A stretch of 7,622 nucleotides of DNA from an uncultured Parabacteroides sp. (lineage in GTDB: Bacteria > Bacteroidota > Bacteroidia > Bacteroidales > Tannerellaceae), in contig CALBYC010000241.1 of the NCBI GenBank assembly GCA_937890135.1, positions 1-7,622 on the forward strand. Direction: 5' to 3'. The stretch's first letter is position 1. Each line of letters starts with the position of its first letter. Below are positions 1-7,300 of this stretch, in pieces. Under the pieces are notes generated by a model. The model ran no database searches. It was not told where the DNA came from and saw only the letters and a program-made list of their open reading frames with translations. Made by a program: the position numbers and the translations under genes.

Positions 1-244
1 GTGCAATGCCTTTCCATACAGAGAGGTCACCTGTCTCTTTCCAATACATATATGCTAAAGAAGATTTCGTCCCGGCACCATCGGCATGCATGATATTGCA
101 ATAGTCCGGGTCACCCCCTAATATATCCGGGATGATTTTACAGAAAGCGTTCGGGTAGATACCCTTGTCGATGTTCTTGATAGCATTATGAACATCTTCT
201 TTTGATGCGGACACGCCGCGTAGATTATAACGTTGGTCGCTCAT
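1..244 (-). CDS. purM: Phosphoribosylformylglycinamidine cyclo-ligase (AIR synthase), N-terminal fragment
   Basis: The first 81 codons, starting at ATG 244-242, are present; the rest lies beyond the left edge. The family converts FGAM to AIR with ATP in the cytoplasm, the fifth step of de novo purine synthesis. The fragment starts MSDQRYNLRGVSASKEDVHN and contains DGAGTK at residues 55-60, which corresponds to the DGVGTK loop of PurM/PurL-superfamily enzymes. The following segment, ending YWKETGDLSVWKGIA, resembles the divergent AIR synthase that Bacteroidota annotate as PurM, rather than the E. coli form. The gene lies 43 bp downstream of the glucosaminidase gene on the same strand, but a good promoter sits in the gap, so independent transcription is likely. 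The domain core is unseen, so assignment rests on the N-terminal segment and recognition of the family. Confidence 0.85.
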   Translation of the reverse strand, partial: MSDQRYNLRGVSASKEDVHNAIKNIDKGIYPNAFCKIIPDILGGDPDYCNIMHADGAGTKSSLAYMYWKETGDLSVWKGIA

Positions 245-264
245 TGTTTATTTTGTTAGGACTG

Positions 265-295
265 CAAATATACTCTTTTTTCTCTTATTATCTAA
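265..295 (-). promoter_or_regulatory. Bacteroidota-type promoter for purM
   Basis: Read on the minus strand, TATATTTG (272-265) matches the -7 consensus TAnnTTTG exactly. TTAG (295-292) lies 19 bp upstream and matches three of four bases of the -33 box TTTG. The expected transcription start is near 258, giving a short A-rich leader before the ATG at 244. The -33 box overlaps the last codons of the upstream glucosaminidase gene, which ends at 288. The motif match is seen directly; activity is inferred. Confidence 0.65.
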
Positions 296-1196
296 GTTTT
301 AAGACATCTCCTTCTTCTGGGACATAATCTTTGTCTTTTTTGTTCAGCTTGTAAAGGCTTTTCATTTGTATTCCGAACTGCTGGGAAATGCTGTGCATGG
401 AATCTCCGATACGCACCACATAGTCGAAATGTGGTTTGTCCGCGCGTTTCTTCTTTTTTTCAAGGTAAACAATATCATTGACTTGTAGAGGGTAATCTTT
501 CGGTATTTCGTTGAATTTGCTCAGCTTCCGGACGCTTATGCCTGTATTACGGGCAATTTCTTCCAGACTGTCACCTCTCTTGGCATGCACATAAAGAAGC
601 CCGTTGCTCCTATAAATCGTATGGCGGACGAAAGGGCGGGAATGATTGCCCTTTGTAGAATTCTTTTTCTTGGAAGAGTCGTATTCATATAGTTCATACT
701 CTTCGATGACTTTTATGAGCTTGCTTGCATACTTTTTGTCAGTTGCATACCCACACCGCTGCAATCCTTTTGCCCACCCGCGATAGTCTCGGATGTTGAG
801 CTGGAAGAGGGAGGCATACCTGGGACGTAAAGATAGGAATTTCGAATGGTCTTCATACGATTCTTTTACCGCATCGTATTTACGGAAACATTCTCCTTCC
901 AAGTCATCGTTGTGATAAACCCGTTTGCCTTTCCAGTCGTGGCATTTAATGCCGAAGTGATTGTTCGACCGTCTTGCCAAATCCCCCATTCCGGCTCCGG
1001 ATTCTAACAATCCCTGAGCTAAAATTATGCTTGCCGGAATTTTGTATTTGTGTTGCTGCTCGATGGCAAGGCTTTTGTATTTATGGATGTAGCGATGGTA
1101 TGACGACAACGCAGTGGCATCGTCTGCCTTACACCATTCCATGGATGCAAGTAGCATGGCGAGTGCTATGACTATTATATGCAATTTATGCTTCAT
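288..1196 (-). CDS. Secreted N-acetylglucosaminidase (GH73/FlgJ-like) with two C-terminal LysM domains
   Basis: The 302-residue protein probably cleaves N-acetylglucosaminyl bonds in peptidoglycan in the periplasm, acting in wall remodelling. Residues 1-24 form a signal peptide (KHK, hydrophobic core, probable cleavage after KA24). C22 is not in a lipobox, so it does not look like a lipoprotein. Residues about 33-172 are the glucosaminidase domain. LAQGLLESG contains the probable catalytic E65, followed by NNHFGIKC (79-85), FRKYD (104-108) and GYATDKKYASKL (149-160), all typical of GH73. A basic, Ser/Lys-rich linker (about 173-195) leads to two LysM repeats, about 201-246 (YVHAKRGDSLEEIA) and 258-301 (DYVVRIGDSMHSIS), which should bind glycan strands. 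The start at 1196 gives a proper signal peptide. The gene is divergent from cdd. Its physiological role (division, secretion-system assembly or turnover) cannot be read from this context. Confidence 0.9.
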   Translation of the reverse strand: MKHKLHIIVIALAMLLASMEWCKADDATALSSYHRYIHKYKSLAIEQQHKYKIPASIILAQGLLESGAGMGDLARRSNNHFGIKCHDWKGKRVYHNDDLEGECFRKYDAVKESYEDHSKFLSLRPRYASLFQLNIRDYRGWAKGLQRCGYATDKKYASKLIKVIEEYELYEYDSSKKKNSTKGNHSRPFVRHTIYRSNGLLYVHAKRGDSLEEIARNTGISVRKLSKFNEIPKDYPLQVNDIVYLEKKKKRADKPHFDYVVRIGDSMHSISQQFGIQMKSLYKLNKKDKDYVPEEGDVLKLR

Positions 1197-1203
1197 TCTT
1201 GTT

Positions 1204-1211
1204 TATTTTTG
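1204..1211 (+). promoter_or_regulatory. Possible -7 box of cdd
   Basis: TATTTTTG on the plus strand matches TAnnTTTG exactly and would start transcription near 1218, giving a cdd leader of about 50-65 nt. No -33 TTTG is visible at the right distance. A weaker alternative, TATCTTTA at 1253-1260, misses the final G. It would place the start near 1267, almost on the first ATG. Both are AT-rich, so chance matches are possible. Confidence 0.35.
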
Positions 1212-1213
1212 TG

Positions 1214-1221
1214 CAAACATA
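1214..1221 (-). promoter_or_regulatory. -7 box of the glucosaminidase gene
   Basis: On the minus strand, TATGTTTG matches TAnnTTTG exactly and lies 17 bp upstream of the ATG at 1196. The A-rich leader (AAAAATAAACAAGA) is typical of Bacteroidota. I see no convincing TTTG -33 box at 19-21 bp spacing, so the call rests on one element. It lies 2 bp from an opposite-strand -7 match at 1204-1211. Confidence 0.5.
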
Positions 1222-1268
1222 CATAAAAACATGGGAAATACCTATTTTTTCTTATCTTTACGGTCGTA

Positions 1269-1757
1269 ATGATATTGAGTGATATGGAATCTAAGCATTT
1301 AGAAATAATTTATCAAGAATCCGATTATGATGAATTGGATGCGGAAAGGAAACGTTTGTATGATGCGGCATTAGCAGCTTCAGGACATGCGTATGCTCCT
1401 TACTCGCATTTTCAAGTGGGAACTGCCGCACTTTTGAAGAACGGGGAGATCGTGATGGGGAATAACCAAGAGAATGCGGCTTATCCTTCTGCCCTTTGCG
1501 CAGAAAGGGTGGCGCTCTTTGCTGCGTGCGCCACTTACCCGGACATCCCGGTGCTTCGTCTGGCTATTATCGCCCAAGCAAACGGGGAGGTGAAGGAATC
1601 CATATCGCCATGCGGTGCATGCCGACAGGTGATGCTTGAAGTCGAGCAACGTTCTAAAATGCCAATGGAAATATTGCTTTGTGGCAAAAAAAAGGTGAAA
1701 GTGTTTAAAGGCATAACCTCTTTGCTCCCTTTTACTTTTACTGCTGATGATTTATAA
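1269..1757 (+). CDS. cdd: Cytidine deaminase
   Basis: This 162-residue zinc enzyme hydrolyses cytidine or deoxycytidine to uridine or deoxyuridine plus ammonia in cytoplasmic pyrimidine salvage. It has the full active site of the homotetrameric class. YAPYSHFQVG lies at 42-51, and NQEN at 66-69 supplies the ribose-binding N66 and E68. CAER at 77-80 gives zinc ligand C77 and proton-shuttle E79. PCGACRQ at 114-120 gives zinc ligands C115 and C118. Cys rather than His as first ligand matches the tetrameric B. subtilis type, not dimeric E. coli Cdd. About 24 residues precede the point where short Cdd proteins begin, as is usual in Bacteroidota homologues. ATG 1269 is the longest start. ATG 1284 (MESKHLEII) has GAG 5 bases upstream and is a credible alternative; the active site is unaffected. 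Confidence 0.95.
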   Translation: MILSDMESKHLEIIYQESDYDELDAERKRLYDAALAASGHAYAPYSHFQVGTAALLKNGEIVMGNNQENAAYPSALCAERVALFAACATYPDIPVLRLAIIAQANGEVKESISPCGACRQVMLEVEQRSKMPMEILLCGKKKVKVFKGITSLLPFTFTADDL

Positions 1758-1818
1758 CTTGCCATTTCTAAAGAAACGGTTCTCTGCCTCCTGACTGGAA
1801 CATGAATAAGTAGCCTTG

Positions 1819-1906
1819 ATACACTGCACCGGGGAAAAGATGGATTTATGTCGGAATGCATGCTCGTCGTCCGATGCTGTTTTCCTGTGTATGGGGTGCA
1901 GTGTAT
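1819..1906. repeat. Nested inverted repeat / large hairpin in the cdd-lipoprotein convergent gap
   Basis: ATACACTGCACC (1819-1830) and GGTGCAGTGTAT (1895-1906) form a perfect 12-bp inverted repeat around 64 bp. Inside are two shorter complementary pairs in nested order: GGAAAA (1833-1838) with TTTTCC (1880-1885), and TCGGA (1851-1855) with TCCGA (1870-1874). The whole 88-bp segment could therefore fold as one long interrupted hairpin on either strand. It lies in the 1758-1933 gap between two convergent genes. It could be a bidirectional terminator or 3'-end stabiliser, a small structured RNA, or a miniature repeat element. No T-tract follows either arm, and I see no flanking target-site duplication. 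The outer pairing is seen directly; function is unknown. Confidence 0.6.
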
Positions 1907-1933
1907 GTTATGATATTAAGTAGGATATGGATT

Positions 1934-2761
1934 CTATTCTCCATTCTCCATTTTCCCGTTCAAGTAGGCAATTCGTTTAAGCGCCTTTTTCTTTTCTTTC
2001 GTCATTTGGTAAATATCGCTTAGGGCTGAGGCCAGCTGGTAAGTTGCAGCCAACGCTTTCTTGTCATTGTCTGCCATATAAATAATATAATTCTTTCCTC
2101 CTGTGTATTCTACTTTCAGCCGTTTGTCGATGTTGTCATTGATGAACTTTATGGCATCCATTCCTTTTTCGGCTTTGTATGTTACCACTTCTGTCGTATT
2201 GCCCATATCTTTGAAATGATAATTGAGTCCGCCATCGTATGGAATCGTGGCGGTTTCGGCGAAAAGTCCATCTGGCGTGCTGATTCTGATGGCCGTGTGG
2301 TTGATGGGGTTTCTACCAAAATAGACACTGGCCAGGTACATTTCCCCATTTTCATCGACACCACATCTCACATAGCACCTTTGGACATTCTTTTCGATGG
2401 TTTGTTGCTTCCAGATATAATTACCAATCTCTTCGTATAGCGTGTCTTTCTCGAAAGTGAACCCTGCTTTCAACGAATCGGATTCGTGCAGGCGTATGGG
2501 CATAAGGCTGTCGCAATAAGCTATGTTGCGCATGGCTTCTCTTATGTCCACTTCCCTCATCAGGGTTAATGCTTCTTTTAGGATACCAAATTCTTTCGGA
2601 TAGTTCGCTCTCAAGCTGTCTATTTCAGAACGAGCCGCAAAAAACTCGTTGCGCTCCATGAAAGTGCGAGCCTGCTCCAATTGTGCCTTTGCCTTTTTTT
2701 CAGCTCCGCCACAACTACACATGGCGGCAGCGAATAATATGCAAATAATCGATTTGTCCAT
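1934..2761 (-). CDS. Predicted lipoprotein of unknown function with a helical TPR-like N-terminal half
   Basis: I do not recognise a named family in this 275-residue protein. It starts MDKSIICILFAAAMCSCGG, a short type II signal peptide. The lipidated cysteine is C17 or C15; neither preceding triplet is a perfect lipobox. The mature start GGAEKKAK lacks the acidic run after Cys that promotes surface export of Bacteroidota lipoproteins, so retention on a periplasm-facing membrane leaflet is more likely (inference). Residues 20-90 are helical and charged, with a TPR-like pattern (QLEQARTFMERNEFFAARSEID). Residues 125-230 look beta-rich, with repeated aromatic and Gly positions (YLASVYFG, DGGLNYHF, GGKNYIIYM). 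A lysine-rich helix ends the protein (238-272). There is no catalytic motif. It is transcribed divergently from the CCA enzyme gene. Confidence 0.8.
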   Translation of the reverse strand: MDKSIICILFAAAMCSCGGAEKKAKAQLEQARTFMERNEFFAARSEIDSLRANYPKEFGILKEALTLMREVDIREAMRNIAYCDSLMPIRLHESDSLKAGFTFEKDTLYEEIGNYIWKQQTIEKNVQRCYVRCGVDENGEMYLASVYFGRNPINHTAIRISTPDGLFAETATIPYDGGLNYHFKDMGNTTEVVTYKAEKGMDAIKFINDNIDKRLKVEYTGGKNYIIYMADNDKKALAATYQLASALSDIYQMTKEKKKALKRIAYLNGKMENGE

Positions 2762-2786
2762 TGTTTTTATTCCTTTTTTATGGATG

Positions 2787-2820
2787 CAAAGGTAGTGGTT
2801 TTATCTTGTAGATTTGCCAA
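2787..2820 (-). promoter_or_regulatory. Promoter of the lipoprotein gene
   Basis: On the minus strand, TACCTTTG (2794-2787) is an exact TAnnTTTG -7 box, 25 bp upstream of the ATG at 2761. TTGG (2820-2817) is a weak -33 candidate at 22 bp spacing, slightly longer than the usual 19-21 bp. The leader is A-rich. The -7 match is strong; the -33 assignment is tentative. Confidence 0.55.
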
Positions 2821-2844
2821 TATGGTGAAGATTCTGTATTTTTG
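2813..2844 (+). promoter_or_regulatory. Consensus Bacteroidota promoter of the CCA enzyme gene
   Basis: TTTG (2813-2816), a 20-bp spacer and TATTTTTG (2837-2844) match the TTTG-N19-21-TAnnTTTG consensus completely. This is the best promoter in the window. Transcription should start near 2851, leaving a leader of about 15 nt before ATG 2866. This also supports that start codon, because any further upstream start would lie outside the transcript. Confidence 0.75.
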
Positions 2845-2865
2845 TCAGCGTTTTAAAACAAACTT

Positions 2866-4305
2866 ATGTATATAAGCGAAGAAGAATTGTTGGACCATAT
2901 TTCGGCTAAACCGTTTCAGTTGGTGTCGGAGGCAGCGGATGAGATGGGGGTCGAGGCATATGTGATTGGAGGTTATGTGCGGGACATATTCTTGAACCGC
3001 CATTCAAAGGACATTGATATCGTAGCTGTTGGAAGTGGAATAGAATTGGCGAAGCGAGTCGCTTCAAAACTGGGTAGGAAAGCATGCTTGTCTGTGTTCA
3101 AAAACTTCGGGACGGCGCAAGTGAAGTGTGGCGATTTGGAGCTGGAGTTTGTCGGAGCGCGGCGCGAATCGTATAGCCATGACAGCCGCAAGCCGGTGGT
3201 GGAAGACGGTACGTTGGAGGATGACCAGAACAGGCGTGACTTTACAATCAATGCATTGGCTATTTGCCTGAACCATGACCGTTATGGGGATTTGATAGAC
3301 CCTTTCGGAGGATTGGAGGATATGGAGGAACTAAGGATCAGGACTCCATTGGATCCGGACATTACGTTCAGTGATGACCCGTTGCGCATGATGCGGGCTG
3401 TCCGGTTCGCCACGCAGTTGGGCTTTTTCATCGATCCGGAAACGTTTGATGCCATAGTCCGCAATAGGGAACGCATCAGGATTATATCAAAAGAACGCAT
3501 TGTCGATGAATTAAACAAGATAGTCCTTTCTCCTAAACCTTCAATCGGATTCGAGTTGCTGGACAAAAGCGGCCTGCTTCCGCTCATATTCCCCGAACTA
3601 TGTGCTTTAAAAGGGGTTGAGACCAAGGAAGGAATAGGACATAAAGATAATTTCTCACATACTTTGATGGTGCTTGACCGCCTTAGTAAAACCACAGACA
3701 AATTGTGGCTGCGTTGGAGTGCCTTGTTCCATGATATAGGAAAGCCTGCGACCAAGCGTTTTGATAATCGTTTGGGGTGGACATTCCACAACCATAATTA
3801 TGTAGGGGAGAAGATGGTCCCAAGCATCTTCCGGAAGATGAAGCTCCCGATGAATGAGAAAATGAAGTACGTGCAAAAGTTGGTAAACCTGCATATGCGC
3901 CCGATTGCATTGGCGGACGAGGAAGTTACAGATTCTGCGATTCGACGATTGCTTTTTGATGCGGGTGATGACATCGATGACTTGATGTTGTTATGTGAAG
4001 CGGACATCACCAGTAAAAATCCTGACAAGGTGAAACGCTTCTTGGAGAATTTCCGGCTGGTGCGTTCCAAACTGGCGGAAATAGAGGAAAAAGACCGCAT
4101 ACGCAACTTCCAGCCACCGGTGACTGGGGAGGAAATCATGGAGATGTTCGGCTTGCACCCTTCCCGTGAAGTAGGCGTGCTGAAAGAGTCGATTAAAAAT
4201 GCCATTTTGGATGGTGTCATCCCGAACGAATACGAGGCTGCCCGTGACTTCTTGTTGAAACGTGCTGCGAAAATGGGCTTGAAGCCTATTGGAGATAAGG
4301 AATAA
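2866..4305 (+). CDS. cca: tRNA nucleotidyltransferase (CCA-adding type, class II) with HD domain
   Basis: The 479-residue cytoplasmic enzyme adds or repairs the 3' CCA of tRNAs. The head domain (about 15-150) has the nucleotidyltransferase signature GGYVRD (35-40), the metal-binding pair D49/D51 in KDIDIV, and RRDFTINALA (123-132), whose arginines define motif B. DDPLRMMRAVRF (170-181) is motif D: the usual EDxxR appears as DDPLR, keeping base-reading D171 and R174. The neck/RNA-binding region follows (about 182-250). An HD phosphohydrolase-like domain has H265 and H289-D290 (LFHDIGKP), plus H308 and H310. The C-terminal segment, about 418-470 (EIMEMFGL, then VGVLKESIKNAILDGVIPNEYE), matches the CCA-enzyme tail. 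Sequence alone does not rule out a CC-adding, A-adding or poly(A) polymerase paralogue, since this superfamily is easily confused. The gene is convergent with sbcC and ends before a hairpin. Confidence 0.9.
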   Translation: MYISEEELLDHISAKPFQLVSEAADEMGVEAYVIGGYVRDIFLNRHSKDIDIVAVGSGIELAKRVASKLGRKACLSVFKNFGTAQVKCGDLELEFVGARRESYSHDSRKPVVEDGTLEDDQNRRDFTINALAICLNHDRYGDLIDPFGGLEDMEELRIRTPLDPDITFSDDPLRMMRAVRFATQLGFFIDPETFDAIVRNRERIRIISKERIVDELNKIVLSPKPSIGFELLDKSGLLPLIFPELCALKGVETKEGIGHKDNFSHTLMVLDRLSKTTDKLWLRWSALFHDIGKPATKRFDNRLGWTFHNHNYVGEKMVPSIFRKMKLPMNEKMKYVQKLVNLHMRPIALADEEVTDSAIRRLLFDAGDDIDDLMLLCEADITSKNPDKVKRFLENFRLVRSKLAEIEEKDRIRNFQPPVTGEEIMEMFGLHPSREVGVLKESIKNAILDGVIPNEYEAARDFLLKRAAKMGLKPIGDKE

Positions 4306-4326
4306 TGGTAGTAACCATTCCCCCGT

Positions 4327-4367
4327 ACGGGTGCGACCGTTGTATCAAACGGTCGCACCCGTTTTAA
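4327..4367. terminator. Strong hairpin terminator between cca and sbcC, probably bidirectional
   Basis: ACGGGTGCGACCGTT (4327-4341) and AACGGTCGCACCCGT (4348-4362) form a perfect 15-bp GC-rich stem with a 6-nt loop (GTATCA). On the plus strand the stem runs into a short T-run (4362-4365), consistent with rho-independent termination of cca. On the minus strand the stem begins one base after the sbcC stop codon (4366-4364) and is followed by GGGGG-containing sequence instead of a T-run, so termination there would rest on the hairpin alone. A CCCGTACGGG palindrome (4322-4331) overlaps the left arm and could compete with it. Confidence 0.8.
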
Positions 4368-7300
4368 TGTTCTATTACTACTACTTTGCTGCTTGAGCTG
4401 TGGCCCTCTTGGTTCACTTGGATTTGTACCGGGATGCGTTCTTGCAATTCTTCCACGTGGCTGATGATGCCTACATGGCGTCCCGACTTGGAATGGAGTG
4501 AACGTAGCGTTTCGATGGCTTTTTCCAGCGGTTCGCCGCTGAGCGTGCCAAAGCCTTCATCGATGAATAAGGTATCTACTTGCCATTGCTGCCCCATGTC
4601 GCTCAATGCAAGGGCAAGCGATAAAGAGATGAGGAAGCTTTCCCCTCCGGATATTGTGCTGGCTGCCCGGCTGGCAAAGCCTTGGTATGCATCCTCCAAT
4701 GAGATGACAAAGGTGCCGGGGTTGACTTTCAGCGTATATCTGTCCGTCAAGGTCTTCATGTAGTTGTTGGCCGCATGGACCAAGCTTGTCAGGATATAGC
4801 TCTGGGCAATCTTTCTGAAAGTGCTACCAGTCGCATTGCCGATAAGTTGGTTCAGCCGTGACCACTTTAGATAAATGCTCTTCTTGATGTCCGCCTTTTC
4901 AATGAGCATTCCCAATTTTAGCTTGTTCTCTGCGTCATTTTTGAGTTCTTGATTGAGCGCCCCTTTCTGTTCATTTGCTTCTGCCAACTCTTTTTCTAAT
5001 TCGACGAGGCGGCTGTCAATGACCTCGAGGGTCTCATCTTCTGAAAAATCAGGCCTACTTTGCAGATGGTTATCGTGCCGGGAAACAGCGGATGACAAAA
5101 GTGCTTTTTTTGCAGTCGCATTCTTCAGCCCATTGTCCAGAAGAAGAGCTTCTTCCTGAACCATGCTTGAAGAATAGCGGTTGAGGAAGATGAGGCGTTC
5201 CACGTTGAGTGCCTGATGTGCTTCAATGAAACTATCCAATGATGCTTTGCCTTTATCGTAAATGTCTTCTGCGTTTTTCTTTTGGATGACAGCAGACGTG
5301 ACGTTGCTGTAGATGTTGCTAGCCAAGGAATGCAGGTCGCTGCTATCAGTGGAAGTGGAAGAGGGCTTCACAACGCTCCATCCGGGCATCAACCGAAGGA
5401 TAGCATCCGATGTCGAGCCCACATTCATATAGGTTATTTTTGCCTTTTCCAACAACGATATCTCTGTTTGCTTTTTTCGAGTCATTTCTTGGAATACTTT
5501 CGCTGCAGCCAGAAGGGCGGAAGCGGAAGCTTCGGGGTCCGTGTGCCAGTCCATGTCCCAGTTTCCCGATGCAATATTCGCTTCCGCTTTTTCTCTTGCG
5601 CTTTTTTCTTCTTCTTCCTTTGTCTTGATAATCATTTCCGCAGTCGCTATTTTGCCCTTGCACTCGTTGAGCAAAGATTCATCCTGTTGGGCTTGGCGGG
5701 CGAGGTCGCTCATCCTTTTGCGCATGGTGTCAAGTTCCGAACGTTTCCCTTTGGCAATAAGCTCTTTGTTCTCGCCTTCTTCAATTTGTCCATCAAGATG
5801 CTTCATTGATAATAGACTGTTTGCTTCAAGATTATCCAAATAGGTGGTGGAAGAAGTGCAGATTGCATCTATCCCGCATTCGCTACAAGCTTCTTTTGCC
5901 CTTTTTTCAGCGAGAGAAACGGAATCATCTTCATTGAATGCCCTCTTTTCCTGTTCATAGGATGCCATTCCCGATTTGATTTCCGCTTCCAATTTAAGTT
6001 TGGTTTCATTTAGTTTGACATACTCTTTCTCGGCCTTGTCATAAGATCCTTGTAAACTCATCACGAAAGCGGACAGTTCTTCCTCATGCGGTAATTCTGT
6101 TCCTATTTTTTGGCGGCACACGGGGCAAGTATCTCCTATGTGGAGCTTTAGTCGTAGTGTCTTTACGAATTTATCTATTGTGTCTTTTTGTTTCTCAAAA
6201 GTCTCTCTGCAAATTTCCAATTTAAGTTTGGCATCATGGATGGTAGAGTCCATGCTTAGAGCTAATTTGCTCTTTTGATTTAAGATGGAGAGTTGGTTTT
6301 CAAGACGATTCCGCAAATTATCTTTGCGTGAAGTTTCTTGCCGGAGAGCCTCGATACGCTCTTTTGCTATTTTTGTCTTGTTCAACAGCTCTTTCAAGGC
6401 ATCTCTTTGCGCACGTAGTTTAGGCAGGTTCAACGTGGCAATTTCGTTCTCGTCAGCCTTGATTTCTTTTTCTTTTTCATCGATGGCTTTTTGTGCGGAA
6501 GAGATGGCAGAATTAGTCCTGTCGCATGCTGGCGTTAATGTTTCTGTCAGCTTTTTCTTTTCCTTTCTCACTTCTTCTTGGTTTTTCTGTATGGAACGTC
6601 GGCAATCGGAAATGGCATTTAAGTATCCTGCTATGGTTTGTGCATTCTCGTAGACTGGAACTCTCTCTTTTTCTTTCTCCAGGAATGCATCTATGGATGC
6701 TAATTTGTCTTCTATGCGTTTTTTTTCTTGTGCAATTGCTTTCTGTCCGGCAAGTAGGTTGGAAAAATCATCTTCAAGTTTCTCTAAGATTTGATTTATG
6801 CGTGCGCTTGAAGTCTTTGCCTTGGTCATCTCGACTATCCATCCGCGCGCATCAATGGTCGCATTCCATTCTTTGATTAACGTCTCTTTCTGTTTGAACT
6901 CTTCGCTGTTGATGATTTCATTGGCTAAACGTAGCTCTTCAGTCGCATCCGCGATGCCTTTCTTCAAATCATTTTCGTTTTTCAACCATTGACGTTTCCC
7001 GTCCAGCTTGTCCATGGAAAGCCTAAGCTCGGAACTCTTCATTTCAAGGGCGGTGATAGCTGCTTTTTTGCTGGCGATTTCCATGTCGGAAAGCGAATGG
7101 ATGCCCTCAATGATTCGCTTCGAATCTTCCCATTCCTGTTTCTTTAGGTTGGTTAGATTAAAAACTTTAGCTCCTATTTTAGAATAAATGTCTACTCCTG
7201 TTATTTTTTCCAATATTTCAGCTTTTTCATCGTCCTTGCTGTTCAAGAAACGTGTGAATTCGCCTTGGGCGAGCAAAGTCGTGCGGCAGAATTGGCTGAA

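Noticed and set aside
974..1171. Open frame of 65 codons on the plus strand inside the glucosaminidase gene
   Set aside because: It is antisense to the catalytic domain and signal-peptide region and has no independent support.
1762..1779. Small hairpin just after the cdd stop (TTTC/GAAA with flanking CC/GG)
   Set aside because: It has only four contiguous pairs plus two beyond a mismatch and no T-tract, so it is too weak to call a terminator.
1535..1861. Open frame of 108 codons on the minus strand starting inside the inverted-repeat loop
   Set aside because: Most of it is antisense to the zinc-binding half of cdd, and its start lies in the hairpin loop with no promoter match.
3798..4358. 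Open frame of 186 codons on the minus strand opposite the cca 3' end
   Set aside because: It overlaps a conserved coding region and the terminator hairpin, is Ser/Phe/Arg-rich like a shadow frame, and shows no recognisable domain.
5282..5809. Open frame of 175 codons on the plus strand opposite sbcC
   Set aside because: It is antisense to an intact, conserved coiled-coil region, its composition (Phe/Leu/Ser/Cys runs) mirrors Lys/Glu-rich codons on the other strand, and it has no promoter or family motif.
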